31,973 nucleotides of DNA from Clostridiaceae bacterium (GCA_016293155.1 JAEDEU010000008.1:1-31973); one strand, 5' to 3'. Numbered from the stretch's first letter, positions 14,239 through 22,566 are shown. The notes: a model not told the origin generated them from the letters alone. Program-made: numbers and translations.

Positions 14239-17019
14239 ATGCCGCAGGATTACAATAAGACAATCCATCTGCCTAAAACTGATTTTCCGATGCGTGCAGG
14301 TCTCCCGAAGCGTGAGCCTGGATTTTTGGAAAGCTGGTATGAGCAGGACGTTTACAATACGCTGATGAAGAAGAACGAGGGCAAGCCTCTGTTCGTTCTC
14401 CACGACGGCCCTCCGTATGCAAACGGCAATCTTCACATGGGTCACGCGCTGAATAAGACGCTGAAGGACTTCATCATCCGCTATAAGAATATGAACGGCT
14501 TCAAGGCTCCGTATGTTCCGGGCTGGGATACCCACGGTCTGCCGATCGAGCGTCAGGCGATCAAGGCGTACGGCATGGACCGAGACAAGGTTTCGGTTTC
14601 CGAATTCCGCAAGAAGTGTGAGGAGTTTGCACGCCAGCATGTCGATACCCAACGCACGCAGTTTAAGCGTCTGGGCGTCATCGGCGACTGGGAGCGCCCG
14701 TATCTGACCCTGACCCACGATTTCGAGGCAAAGCAGATCGAGATTTTTGGCGAAATGGCAAAGAAGGGCTACATCTACAAGGGTCTGAAGCCGGTTTACT
14801 GGTGCCCGCACGACGAGACTGCACTGGCTGAGGCGGAGATCGAGTACAAGGACAGCAAGTGCGACTCCATCTATGTCAAGTTCGCCGTCAAGGACGACAA
14901 GGGCAAGATCAGCGCAATCCTCGGCACCACCGAAAACGTATACTTCGTCATCTGGACCACCACCACATGGACGCTTCCGGGCAACCTCGCGATTTCGGTC
15001 AATCCGTTCTTCGAGTACGACCTGGTCAAGGTCCCGAATGGCGAGATCTACGTTCTGGCAAAGGAACTGGTTTCCGCCGTCATGAAGTCCGCCGGCATTG
15101 CGTCCTGGGAGGTTCTGGGCACTCTGCTGGGTCAGGATCTGGAATATATCACCACGCAGCATCCGATCATGGACCGCGAGTCCCTGGTTATCGTCGGCGA
15201 ACACGTTACGCTGGATGCCGGCACCGGCTGTGTACACACCGCTCCGGGCTTCGGCGCAGAGGACTTTGTTGTCTGCCAGAATTATCCGGAGATCTCCATC
15301 ATCGTTCCGGTTGACGGCAAGGGCATGACCACCGCAGATGCGGGCAAGTATGCAGGCATGTACTACGACGACACCACCAAGCCGATTCTGGACGATCTGA
15401 AGGCATGTAATGCACTGCTGGCAATTGAGGAGATTGAGCACTCCTATCCGCACTGCTGGCGCTGCAAGAACCCGATTATCTTCCGTGCGACCGAGCAGTG
15501 GTTCTGCTCCGTTGACGCGCTCAAGGATGATGCGATCGCAGCCTGCAAGGATATCACCTGGATTCCGGGCTGGGGCGAGGAGCGCATGACCTCTATGATT
15601 CGTGAGCGTTCCGACTGGTGTATTTCCCGTCAGCGTATCTGGGGCGTTCCGATTCCGATTTTCACCTGCAAGAAGTGCGGCAAGCCGATTGTCACCGAGC
15701 AGACCATCCAGCTCGTAGCTGACCTGTTCCGTGAAAAGGGCTCCAACGCATGGTTCGAGATGGACGCAAAGGACATCCTGCCGGAGGGCTTTGCCTGCGA
15801 GTGCGGCGGTACTGAGTTTGAGAAGGAAACCGACACCATGGACGTATGGTTCGATTCCGGCTCCAGCTGGAAGTCCGTCATCGAGGCACGCGAGCAGCAG
15901 CCGATTCCGGTTGATGTATACCTCGAGGGCAACGATCAGTACCGCGGCTGGTTCCAGTCGTCCATGCTGACCGCAATTGCCACCATCGGCAAGGCTCCGT
16001 ACAAGACCGTTATCACCCACGGTATGATCGTCGATGAGGAGCGCCAGAAGTTCTCCAAGTCGCTGGGCAACGGTATTTCTCCGGACGATATCCTCAAGAC
16101 GAACGGCGCGGATGTGCTGCGTCTGTGGGTTGCATCCTCCGACTACCGTCAGGATATGCGCATTTCCAAGGAGATGCTCAAGCACCTGTCCCAGAATTAT
16201 CTCAAGATCCGCAACACCGCGCGCTACATCCTGGGCAACCTGAACGGCTTCGATCCGGCAGATATGGTCGCTTACGAGGACATGACCGGTCTGGATCAGT
16301 GGGCGCTGATGAAGTGCAACGAGCTGGTTGACAAGGTCATCAAGGCATATGACAGCTATGAGTTCCATGTTGTTATGCATGCAATCCATAACTTCTGTGT
16401 CGTTGATATGTCCAACTTCTATCTGGACGTGATCAAGGATCGCCTGTACTGCGACGAGGGCATCAGCCGCAAGTCCGCACAGACTGCAATCTACAAGATC
16501 CTGAACGCGCTGGTACGCATGATCTCTCCGATTCTGTGCTTCACCGCAGACGAGATCTGGCAGGCTATGCCGCATATCGAGGGCGACGATCTGGGCAATA
16601 TCGTATACAATGATATGCCGAAGTATGATGCGGCACTGGCATTCTCCGAGGAGCAGAATCAGAAGTGGAATGCGATCATCGAGGCACGCGATGCGGTCAA
16701 CAAGGCTCTGGAGCAGGCTCGCGGCGCAAAGCTGATCGGCAAGCCGCTGGAGGCTTCTGTCACCATCGTGGCAAACGAGGAGACCGCTGCGCTGCTGAAC
16801 GGCTGCGGCGAGGATCTGGCAAAGCTGTGCATCGTTTCCCGCCTGAATGTTGTCACTGAGGGCGACGGTGAGGAGTACGAGGCACTTGGCGGCATCAAGA
16901 TCTCGGTTGCACGCTCTGAGGGCGAGAAGTGCGAGCGCTGCTGGATTTACGATCCGACGGTCGGCTCGGACGCAAAGCATCCGACTCTGTGTGCACGCTG
17001 TGCATCCGTTGTAGGCTAA
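14239..17019 (+). CDS. ileS: Isoleucyl-tRNA synthetase
   Basis: Charges tRNA-Ile with isoleucine and edits mischarged valine. The protein has 926 residues, the full bacterial length. The class I signature HIGH appears as HMGH at 66-69 (in NLHMGHALNKTL), and KMSKS as KFSKS at 604-608. Between them lies the CP1 editing domain (TTWTLPGN, then GTGCVHTAPGFGAEDF). The C-terminal zinc finger has C898-x2-C901 and C918-x2-C921, as in bacterial-type IleS. ATG 14239 follows GAAAGGAAGG. Codon choice appears strongly biased towards a few codons, fitting high expression. The gene has a strong terminator directly downstream. Confidence 0.97.
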   Translation: MPQDYNKTIHLPKTDFPMRAGLPKREPGFLESWYEQDVYNTLMKKNEGKPLFVLHDGPPYANGNLHMGHALNKTLKDFIIRYKNMNGFKAPYVPGWDTHGLPIERQAIKAYGMDRDKVSVSEFRKKCEEFARQHVDTQRTQFKRLGVIGDWERPYLTLTHDFEAKQIEIFGEMAKKGYIYKGLKPVYWCPHDETALAEAEIEYKDSKCDSIYVKFAVKDDKGKISAILGTTENVYFVIWTTTTWTLPGNLAISVNPFFEYDLVKVPNGEIYVLAKELVSAVMKSAGIASWEVLGTLLGQDLEYITTQHPIMDRESLVIVGEHVTLDAGTGCVHTAPGFGAEDFVVCQNYPEISIIVPVDGKGMTTADAGKYAGMYYDDTTKPILDDLKACNALLAIEEIEHSYPHCWRCKNPIIFRATEQWFCSVDALKDDAIAACKDITWIPGWGEERMTSMIRERSDWCISRQRIWGVPIPIFTCKKCGKPIVTEQTIQLVADLFREKGSNAWFEMDAKDILPEGFACECGGTEFEKETDTMDVWFDSGSSWKSVIEAREQQPIPVDVYLEGNDQYRGWFQSSMLTAIATIGKAPYKTVITHGMIVDEERQKFSKSLGNGISPDDILKTNGADVLRLWVASSDYRQDMRISKEMLKHLSQNYLKIRNTARYILGNLNGFDPADMVAYEDMTGLDQWALMKCNELVDKVIKAYDSYEFHVVMHAIHNFCVVDMSNFYLDVIKDRLYCDEGISRKSAQTAIYKILNALVRMISPILCFTADEIWQAMPHIEGDDLGNIVYNDMPKYDAALAFSEEQNQKWNAIIEARDAVNKALEQARGAKLIGKPLEASVTIVANEETAALLNGCGEDLAKLCIVSRLNVVTEGDGEEYEALGGIKISVARSEGEKCERCWIYDPTVGSDAKHPTLCARCASVVG

Positions 17020-17033
17020 TTTCACAGAATAGA

Positions 17034-17062
17034 GGGCAGAGGGAGATCCCTCTGCCCCTTTT
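17034..17062 (+). terminator. Strong intrinsic terminator after ileS
   Basis: GGGCAGAGGG (17034-17043), loop AGAT, CCCTCTGCCC (17048-17057): ten uninterrupted base pairs, then C and four T. lspA begins only 17 bases later, and I see no room for a promoter in between, so lspA depends on read-through or on a start inside ileS. Confidence 0.85.
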
Positions 17063-17079
17063 GCTGACAGGAGAAAAGT

Positions 17080-17547
17080 ATGCTCGTAATTTTATCCATT
17101 CTTGCACTGGTTGCGCTGGACCAGCTCGTCAAATACTGGGCAGTGACAGTGCTGGCACCGGCGGTTACTATTCCGCTCATTGACGGCGTGTTTGCGCTGA
17201 CCTATGTGGAGAACACCGGAGCGGCGTTCAGCCTGCTTGCCGGCAAAAATCAGCAGTATCTGCTTGCTGCAATCGCACTCGTTGTCGTTTTGGCGGCTGT
17301 ATGGGCGCTCAAAAATGGCTGGGCGCTTACGGCGCTGGGCAAAGTTTCGATTTATCTGATTATCGCCGGCGCAGTCGGGAATCTGATTGACCGGGTTGCA
17401 CGCGGCTTTGTCGTGGATTTGTTCAGCTTTGAGCTGATTCATTTTCCGGTGTTCAATGTCGCGGACATCTATGTTGTAGTCGGTGTGATTCTGTTTTTGG
17501 TCTATAACCTGTTTCTTCACGATAAGGCGGAGGCAGCACAGAAATGA
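17080..17547 (+). CDS. lspA: Lipoprotein signal peptidase LspA (signal peptidase II)
   Basis: Aspartic protease of the cytoplasmic membrane that removes signal peptides from diacylglyceryl-modified prolipoproteins. The protein has 155 residues and four hydrophobic segments. Conserved blocks are present: LDQLVK near the start (D14), ENTGAAFS (44-51), GAVGNLIDR (97-105), VVDLFSF with D113, and FNVAD with D129. D113 and D129 match the catalytic pair known from LspA structures. ATG 17080 has an AGGAG site. Its stop overlaps the rluD start (ATGA at 17544-17547), the usual lspA-rluD coupling in Firmicutes. Confidence 0.96.
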   Translation: MLVILSILALVALDQLVKYWAVTVLAPAVTIPLIDGVFALTYVENTGAAFSLLAGKNQQYLLAAIALVVVLAAVWALKNGWALTALGKVSIYLIIAGAVGNLIDRVARGFVVDLFSFELIHFPVFNVADIYVVVGVILFLVYNLFLHDKAEAAQK

Positions 17548-18467
17548 ATATCACAATTACCGTGCCGCAGGAAGCGGCTTCCCAGCGCGCGGACAGCTTT
17601 CTGAGCACACAGCTGGAGGATATGACCCGCTCTGCGGTACAGTCTCTGATTGAAGATGGAGCGGTGCTCCTGCGCGGCAGACCGATCAAGAAAAACTATA
17701 AGGTTGCGGCAGGGGATGTATTGGACGTCACCGTGCCGGAGCCGAAGGAAGTGGAGATCACACCGGAAAACATTCCACTGGATGTGGTGTATGAGGACGG
17801 CGATATCATCGTGGTCAACAAGCCGCAGGGCATGGTCGTGCATCCGGCGGTCGGCAATTGGAACGGCACGCTGGTCAATGCGCTGATGTACCACTGCGGC
17901 GACAGTCTTTCCGGCATCAACGGTGAGCTGCGTCCGGGCATCGTGCACCGCATCGACAAGGACACGAGCGGTCTTTTGGTGGTTGCCAAAAATGATCTGG
18001 CACATCAGGGACTGGCGGAGCAGATCAAGGAGCATTCTGCCGGACGGCGGTATTATGCCGTTGTCATGGGTAATATCCGCGAGGACAGCGGCACCGTGGA
18101 CGCACCGATTGCGCGCCACAAGACCGATCGCAAGAAGATGGCGGTTGTTCCGGGCGGACGCGAAGCGATCACCCATTATGAGGTGCTTGAGCGTTACCGC
18201 GGCTATACCTATATGGCATTCCAGCTGGAGACCGGGCGGACGCATCAGATTCGCGTGCATATGGCACACCTGGGGCATCCGATCATCGGGGATCCGCTGT
18301 ACGGGTCGAAGGCGGACAAGTGGAAGCTGGACGGACAGTGCCTGCACGCGGGCGAGCTGCGGCTCCGGCATCCGCGCACCGGCGAGGATATGGTGTTTAC
18401 CGCACCACTGCCGCCGCAGTTTGAAGCAGTTTTAAAGAAATTGAGGGATCATTATGGCGAAATTTGA
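17544..18467 (+). CDS. RluA-family pseudouridine synthase, RluD type
   Basis: Converts selected uridines in RNA, most likely 23S rRNA, to pseudouridine. The protein has 307 residues: an N-terminal S4 RNA-binding domain (~14-75, SLIEDGAVLLRGRPIKKNYKV) and a catalytic domain with VVNKPQGMVVHPAVGNWNGT and the active-site block HRIDKDTSGLL, in which D138 is the catalytic Asp; GRTHQIRVH follows. It overlaps lspA by four bases and the HAD gene by 14, so three proteins are made from one tightly packed message. The exact target uridines cannot be read from the sequence, so I leave the symbol empty (equivalent to ylyB in position). Confidence 0.93.
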   Translation: MNITITVPQEAASQRADSFLSTQLEDMTRSAVQSLIEDGAVLLRGRPIKKNYKVAAGDVLDVTVPEPKEVEITPENIPLDVVYEDGDIIVVNKPQGMVVHPAVGNWNGTLVNALMYHCGDSLSGINGELRPGIVHRIDKDTSGLLVVAKNDLAHQGLAEQIKEHSAGRRYYAVVMGNIREDSGTVDAPIARHKTDRKKMAVVPGGREAITHYEVLERYRGYTYMAFQLETGRTHQIRVHMAHLGHPIIGDPLYGSKADKWKLDGQCLHAGELRLRHPRTGEDMVFTAPLPPQFEAVLKKLRDHYGEI

Positions 18468-19272
18468 CGGGGTACTGCTGGCGAGCGATATGGACTTTAC
18501 TCTGCTGTCCACGGACGCGACCGTCAGCAGAGAAAACATCGAGGCACTGGAATATTTTACTCAAAACGGTGGCTCCTTCGCGCTCTGCACGGGGCGTACC
18601 CGTCCGGCGACCGAGCAGTACCGCAGAATCCTGCCGATGAGCGGCCCGTCGGTGTATCTCAATGGTGCGCTGATCGTGGATGAAAGCACGCAGACAATGG
18701 TACATATGGACGGCATGAACGACCATGCCAGAGAGGTTGCCCATCAGGTGATTGAGCATTTTCCAGAGGTGGGCGTAGAGGTGTTTTTGTACGATAAATC
18801 CTATGTCTGCCGCAACAATCAGACCACGATTGACCATTTCGATCATCTCAAAATCCCATATGAGCTGATTGATCTGGATGACATTCCGGAGCCGACCGAG
18901 CTGTGGGGTAAGATCAATTTTACCGGTCCGCATGACTACATGGAGGGCGTTCATGCGTTTCTGCGTCCGGAGGAGGAAAATTACAACCTCACATATTCCA
19001 CGCCGGTATTCTATGAGATGACGCTCAAAGGCGGGGACAAGGGCACCGGTGTTTTGCGGGCAGCGGAGCTGTTCGGCATCACGAAGGAGCATGTGTATAC
19101 CGTAGGCGATAATTTTAACGATCTGCCCATGCTGGAGGTTGCAGAGCTGGCATTTGTCCCGAGCAATGCCACAGCGGATGCACGCAGCCTGGCAGATGTC
19201 GTTGTCGGCTCAAATGATGAGCACGCGCTGCGCGATGTTGTGCGCTATCTCGACAAGCTGTATACAAAATAA
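18454..19272 (+). CDS. Cof-type HAD-IIB family phosphatase
   Basis: A HAD-superfamily hydrolase of 272 residues that likely removes phosphate from small metabolites such as sugar phosphates or flavin/PLP phosphates; the substrate is unknown. Motif I is D12-M-D14-F-T16, with Phe in place of the usual Gly after the second Asp. Motif II is the Thr in CTGRTRPA. The Lys of motif III is within the KGGDKGTG stretch, and motif IV is GDNFNDLPML. The C2B cap lies between motifs II and III, as in the Cof family. Translation starts at ATG 18454 inside the 3' end of the pseudouridine synthase gene. It is the last plus-strand gene before a bidirectional terminator. Confidence 0.9.
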   Translation: MAKFDGVLLASDMDFTLLSTDATVSRENIEALEYFTQNGGSFALCTGRTRPATEQYRRILPMSGPSVYLNGALIVDESTQTMVHMDGMNDHAREVAHQVIEHFPEVGVEVFLYDKSYVCRNNQTTIDHFDHLKIPYELIDLDDIPEPTELWGKINFTGPHDYMEGVHAFLRPEEENYNLTYSTPVFYEMTLKGGDKGTGVLRAAELFGITKEHVYTVGDNFNDLPMLEVAELAFVPSNATADARSLADVVVGSNDEHALRDVVRYLDKLYTK

Positions 19273-19277
19273 AAAAT

Positions 19278-19306
19278 ATGCCGCCGTTTGCAAAAAACGG
19301 CGGCAT
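19278..19306. terminator. Bidirectional terminator between convergent genes
   Basis: ATGCCGCCGTTT (19278-19289), loop GCAAA, AAACGGCGGCAT (19295-19306): twelve uninterrupted base pairs. Read leftwards it is followed by an almost pure T-run (complement of 19268-19277); read rightwards only by a short TTTCT. It would end both the HAD gene and the minus-strand gene ending at 19310. Confidence 0.9.
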
Positions 19307-19309
19307 TTC

Positions 19310-20146
19310 TCATGCAAAATATTGTTTTAGGATGGGGGATGTTTTGCAGATTTCTCCGGTATCGGGGAACTGACGCATCAGCCGGCGGGCGCAGGAACGG
19401 CAGAACCGTTCGCGCTCGGCAGGATTTTCATGCAGCACCTGCTTATAACCCCACAGGTGTGTATAGCTGCGCTGCTCGAAGGAAAATAGCTCGTCCAGAT
19501 CGGAGAAGGAATGGATGGTGACTCCGGCAGACTCTGCACACATCGACAGCAGACGCTGCTCGGCAAATACCATATAGCACAGCTCATCGTGTCCGCGTGC
19601 ACAGCGCATCAGGCGGAGTGCTGTGTCGGTATAAAGCTGCTTAAAGTGTTCGGTGCCGAAGTAGCAGAACGCCGTATTGCAGGGCAGTGCTTCCCAGTTC
19701 CAATTCTTTGAAAACGGCGTGTCAAATACAAAAAATTCCTTGGGCGGATAGATATCCGGCTGGATATCCTCGCGGTGAATGACGGCAAGGTCGATGCCGG
19801 AAATCTCCGGCAGATGCCATGGAATAAAATCCGTGTCGATCATAAAGCAGGGTGCAGGAACTTTGGAAAGTGCAAATAGCTTGCCGCCCGCCCAGAAGGT
19901 GTCCGGACGGATTTCTTCCGGCATATCATCCAGCTCGGTGGTGACGCCGCCATCCCAGAGTGGAATCAGCCCGTTCTGCTCCAGAAAGGCATAGGCGACG
20001 GAATCGGTAATCAGGCGAATGCTTCCGCCCAGAGCGCGCCATGAAGCGGCGGAAAGTGCAGCGGTCAGTAATTCAAAGTCGCTGATACAGTAAGAGCCGT
20101 CCCTCTGCATTGCGGGACGGCTCCACAGCGAATGAAAACCAGTCAT
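19310..20146 (-). CDS. Glycosyltransferase-like protein with DxD motif (resembles DUF6734), function unknown
   Basis: A 278-residue protein with no firm identity. It opens with FHSLWSRPA and an SW...GSIRLITD stretch (35-48), then FWAGGKLFAL (84-93) and FMIDTDFIPW (101-110), where D104-x-D106 resembles the metal/nucleotide-sugar site of GT-A glycosyltransferases. The C-terminal half has several Cys, His and aromatic residues and a basic end. I see no signal peptide or membrane helix, so it is probably cytoplasmic. The pattern reminds me of the DUF6734 family; this is from memory and unverified. Its ATG overlaps the stop of the upstream gene (20143-20146), so it is coupled to the RTS-repeat protein, which is rich in Ser/Thr/Tyr. 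That context raises the idea of a protein glycosyltransferase, as inference only. Confidence 0.6.
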   Translation of the reverse strand: MTGFHSLWSRPAMQRDGSYCISDFELLTAALSAASWRALGGSIRLITDSVAYAFLEQNGLIPLWDGGVTTELDDMPEEIRPDTFWAGGKLFALSKVPAPCFMIDTDFIPWHLPEISGIDLAVIHREDIQPDIYPPKEFFVFDTPFSKNWNWEALPCNTAFCYFGTEHFKQLYTDTALRLMRCARGHDELCYMVFAEQRLLSMCAESAGVTIHSFSDLDELFSFEQRSYTHLWGYKQVLHENPAERERFCRSCARRLMRQFPDTGEICKTSPILKQYFA

Positions 20147-20598
20147 TCGTCAATCAGGTGCAGACCATAGCCCAGAAGATCCGCAGAGCAGGTCGGAATT
20201 GCCTGAAGCAGAGCCGGATCAAAGGGCTCATCCACCGGATGGGTGGGAGCCGAGCTGCCGAAATGCTCCTGTGAGGTCGAGGCAGAGGTTCGCATCGAGG
20301 ATCTGCCCGATGTATACGACGTATAGCGGGAGGAATAGGACGTATATGACGTGCGCCTGGAGCCTCGGTTTGTATTCTGATTCGCGTTTTGATTCTGACC
20401 GAAGTTTCGTCCGGAGGTTCGCATAGACGTCCGAGCGGAAGTGCGCGCAGAGGTACGACCGGAGGTTCTCATCGAGGTACGGGTATGCACGGGAGGATTC
20501 TCCTGCACCGGTGCAGCTGTTTCAGGAGCTGCCGGCACTTCCGGAGCAGCATTTTCGCCGCGCATACGGGAAGAGATAATACGTTCAAGATAATTCAT
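20143..20598 (-). CDS. Low-complexity Arg-Thr-Ser repeat protein, function unknown
   Basis: About 151 residues with unusual composition. The N-terminus MNYLERIISSRMRG could form a short amphipathic helix. A Pro/Ala/Glu segment follows (~16-37), then six consecutive four-residue units RTS(M/G/A) (about residues 40-63), an Asn/Gln-rich spacer (GQNQNANQNTN), a Tyr/Thr/Ser-rich stretch with YTSYSSRYTSYTS, and an ordinary C-terminus with PVDEPFDPALLQAIPTC. The middle is surely disordered and strongly basic. I recognise no family. Of two adjacent ATGs, 20598 is favoured because AGGTGG (20603-20608) would leave only one base before ATG 20601. The reading frame is intact and coupled to the downstream DxD gene, with a promoter of its own, so it is likely a real gene despite the repeats. 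Confidence 0.72.
   Translation of the reverse strand: MNYLERIISSRMRGENAAPEVPAAPETAAPVQENPPVHTRTSMRTSGRTSARTSARTSMRTSGRNFGQNQNANQNTNRGSRRTSYTSYSSRYTSYTSGRSSMRTSASTSQEHFGSSAPTHPVDEPFDPALLQAIPTCSADLLGYGLHLIDE
20410..20481 (-). repeat. Six tandem 12-bp units encoding RTS(M/G/A)
   Basis: Six direct in-frame repeats of 12 bases encode RTSM, RTSG, RTSA, RTSA, RTSM and RTSG. The copies differ mostly at third positions and in the last codon, so selection may act on the protein pattern. Such arrays can change copy number in 12-base steps without breaking the frame. Confidence 0.85.
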
Positions 20599-20706
20599 CA
20601 TTCCACCTGCTTTCTGGAGTAGTATACATGACAGGCATCAAAAAAACGGTCGCTTTTACAGGCGTTTCATTTTGTATGAACTGCCGATTGTTCCAATACT
20701 ACTGTT

Positions 20707-20735
20707 ATTATAACACGGGAAGCGAAAGGCGTAAA
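20707..20735 (-). promoter_or_regulatory. Extended -10 promoter for the RTS-repeat gene pair
   Basis: On the minus strand: TTTACG (20735-20730), a 17-base spacer, and a perfect TATAAT (20712-20707) preceded by TGT (extended -10). Transcription would start near 20700, giving a leader of about 100 bases. The promoter lies directly after the helicase stop codon. Confidence 0.65.
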
Positions 20736-20745
20736 GCCCAAAGAC

Positions 20746-22503
20746 TCAGGCGCGTTTGGAATTGCGTCCGCCCTTGCGGGAATCCGGCTTGGAGCGCAAA
20801 TTTTTCATAAAGCCGCCGCGCTTTTTCTGCGGTGCCTCGGATGCGGAATCATCAGAACGCTGTTTGCTGTTGTCCGGTTTGCGGGGATTGGGCTTGCTGT
20901 CGTACAGGCGCACATCGGTTTTGTGTCCGCCGATCTTCATGCCGTTTGCCTTGGAGATAATCAAGTTTTTGAACTTGGACGGCACTTCAACCAGGCTGTA
21001 ATCGCCATAGCAGTAGATTTTTTGAATCTGCTTGCCTGGAACACGGGTCGCATCCGCGATTGCGGCGACAATGTGGTTCGGCGCAACGCGCTGGTGGCGT
21101 CCGACACTGAAGCGCAGGCGGACATAGCCCTCCGGCGGAGGCGGAAGCTCTGCCTTGGCGCCGACCGGCGTGACGGTTGGAACGTTGACAACCTCGCGGC
21201 GCAGCAGCATGACCATCAGTCCCTCGGCGATCTGCTCCGGACTGTAGCCCTCGTCCATCATGCGGACAATCAGCCGGTTTGCCTTTTCATCCGAGGTTTT
21301 TGCCAGCTGTGCGCGCAGCTCATCCAGCAGCTCATCCTGCTTCTGACGTACAACATCCTTGGAGCTCGGAAGCTCGCGGCGCTCGATCTTTGCGTTGATG
21401 AATTTTTCGATGTCGCGCACCCAGAATACCTGACGGCGGCCTGCGGCAAGCGTATACGAGACACCGCGTCTTCCTGCGCGTCCGGTACGTCCGATGCGGT
21501 GAATATAATATTCATAGTCCTGCGGGATATCGAAATTATACACGGCATCCACGTCGTCCACATCAATGCCGCGGGCAGCGACGTCGGTGGCGATCAGAAT
21601 CGGGGTTCTGCCGGACTTAAAGGCCTGCATGACTGCGGTACGGGATTCCTGCTTCATGTCGCCGTGCAGCGCCGCAACATGGAAGCCGTTGCCGGTCAGA
21701 TACATGGACAGCTCATCCACCATCTTTTTGGTGTTGCAGAATACAATCGCCAGCTTGGGATCGTGAACCTGAAGCAGCAGGGAGAGCGCATCCTTTTTGC
21801 TGCCGAGCGGCACCTCGTAATAATACTGCTCGACGGTGTCGATGGTGCGTTCCTCGCCGTGGCTGACCTCGATCATCTGCGGGTCGCGCTGATACTGGTC
21901 GGTGATGTCCAGAATGGCCTGCGGCATGGTTGCGGAGAACAGTGTGGTCTGGCGCTCCTCCGGCAGAAAGGCAAGAATGGACTCAATGTCCTCTCGGAAG
22001 CCCATGTTCAGCATCTCGTCCGCCTCGTCCAGCACCAGCATTTTGAGATTCTGCGGCTTGAGCACCTTGCGTCCGATCAGATCAAAGACGCGGCCCGGTG
22101 TGCCAATGACGATTTGTGCGCCGCGGCGCAGCTGAGGAATCTGATTCTGAATGGGCTGACCGCCGTAAACGGCAACGACGCGCACGCCGTGAATATAGCG
22201 GGTCAGCTTGCGGATCTCATCACAAGCCTGCATGGCAAGCTCACGGGTCGGACAGAGTACCAGCGTCTGCACCTCGCGGCAGTCTGTGTGAGAGGCGCAC
22301 TGCTCTACGGCAGGAATGCCAAAGGCAAGCGTTTTGCCGGTGCCGGTATGCGATTTGCCGATGACATCTCTGCCGCTGAGAATCAGTGGGATTGCCTGTG
22401 CCTGAATTTCGGTCGGATGCTCATAGGAAATGTCGTTCAGCGCACGCAGAACGGGCTCGGAGAGCGGGAGCTGGTCAAACGTAATTTCAAGATTGTTTGT
22501 CAA
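20746..22503 (-). CDS. DEAD-box RNA helicase with DbpA-type RNA-binding domain
   Basis: ATP-dependent RNA helicase, 585 residues, of the CsdA/DeaD type that remodels rRNA or mRNA. The Q-motif is FDQLPLSEP...PTEIQAQAIP and the Walker A loop SHTGTGKT (51-58; Ser-His replaces the common Ala-Gln). VLDEADEML, LFSATMP, the ARGIDVDDVD block and HRIGRTGRAGRRG follow. Residues ~455-530 fit the DbpA RNA-binding domain (VRLRFSVGRHQRVAPNHIVA). The C-terminal ~50 residues form a basic disordered tail. I choose TTG 22503 as start because GGAGG (22512-22516) is eight bases upstream and the conserved sequence begins just after; the frame is open to 22518 but that start overlaps the ribosome site. A promoter and hairpin precede it (22536-22603). 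Confidence 0.93.
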   Translation of the reverse strand: MTNNLEITFDQLPLSEPVLRALNDISYEHPTEIQAQAIPLILSGRDVIGKSHTGTGKTLAFGIPAVEQCASHTDCREVQTLVLCPTRELAMQACDEIRKLTRYIHGVRVVAVYGGQPIQNQIPQLRRGAQIVIGTPGRVFDLIGRKVLKPQNLKMLVLDEADEMLNMGFREDIESILAFLPEERQTTLFSATMPQAILDITDQYQRDPQMIEVSHGEERTIDTVEQYYYEVPLGSKKDALSLLLQVHDPKLAIVFCNTKKMVDELSMYLTGNGFHVAALHGDMKQESRTAVMQAFKSGRTPILIATDVAARGIDVDDVDAVYNFDIPQDYEYYIHRIGRTGRAGRRGVSYTLAAGRRQVFWVRDIEKFINAKIERRELPSSKDVVRQKQDELLDELRAQLAKTSDEKANRLIVRMMDEGYSPEQIAEGLMVMLLRREVVNVPTVTPVGAKAELPPPPEGYVRLRFSVGRHQRVAPNHIVAAIADATRVPGKQIQKIYCYGDYSLVEVPSKFKNLIISKANGMKIGGHKTDVRLYDSKPNPRKPDNSKQRSDDSASEAPQKKRGGFMKNLRSKPDSRKGGRNSKRA

Positions 22504-22535
22504 AAAAATAACCTCCAACGGTTTGAATATCGGTG

Positions 22536-22566
22536 AAAAAAGAAAGACAGGGATAGCACATCCCTG
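22536..22566 (-). terminator. Terminator-like hairpin after fabD, at the 5' end of the helicase transcript
   Basis: Stem CAGGGAT/ATCCCTG (22548-22554 with 22560-22566), loop of five bases, followed on the minus strand by TCTTTCTTTTTT (22547-22536). It fits as the intrinsic terminator of fabD. The helicase promoter at 22575-22603 lies upstream of it, with predicted start near 22568, so helicase RNA would begin with this same hairpin. Confidence 0.75.

Noticed and set aside
14212..17025. 937-codon open frame antisense to ileS
   Set aside because: It mirrors the strongly biased codons of ileS, has no ribosome site, and its translation (His/Leu/Arg/Ala-rich) shows no domain. The sense frame is an intact IleS.
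20143..20598. RTS repeats as a CRISPR-like or non-coding repeat array
   Set aside because: The units are contiguous 12-base codon repeats with no spacers, in an open frame with a ribosome site and normal flanking protein sequence.
20639..20665. Minus-strand AAACG...CGTTTTTTT as terminator for the helicase gene
   Set aside because: The stem is only about five pairs with mismatches, and it lies inside the leader of the RTS-repeat gene, downstream of that gene's promoter.
20923..22536. 537-codon plus-strand frame antisense to the helicase gene
   Set aside because: The opposite strand holds a complete DEAD-box protein with all motifs; the antisense translation has no recognisable domain and no ribosome site.
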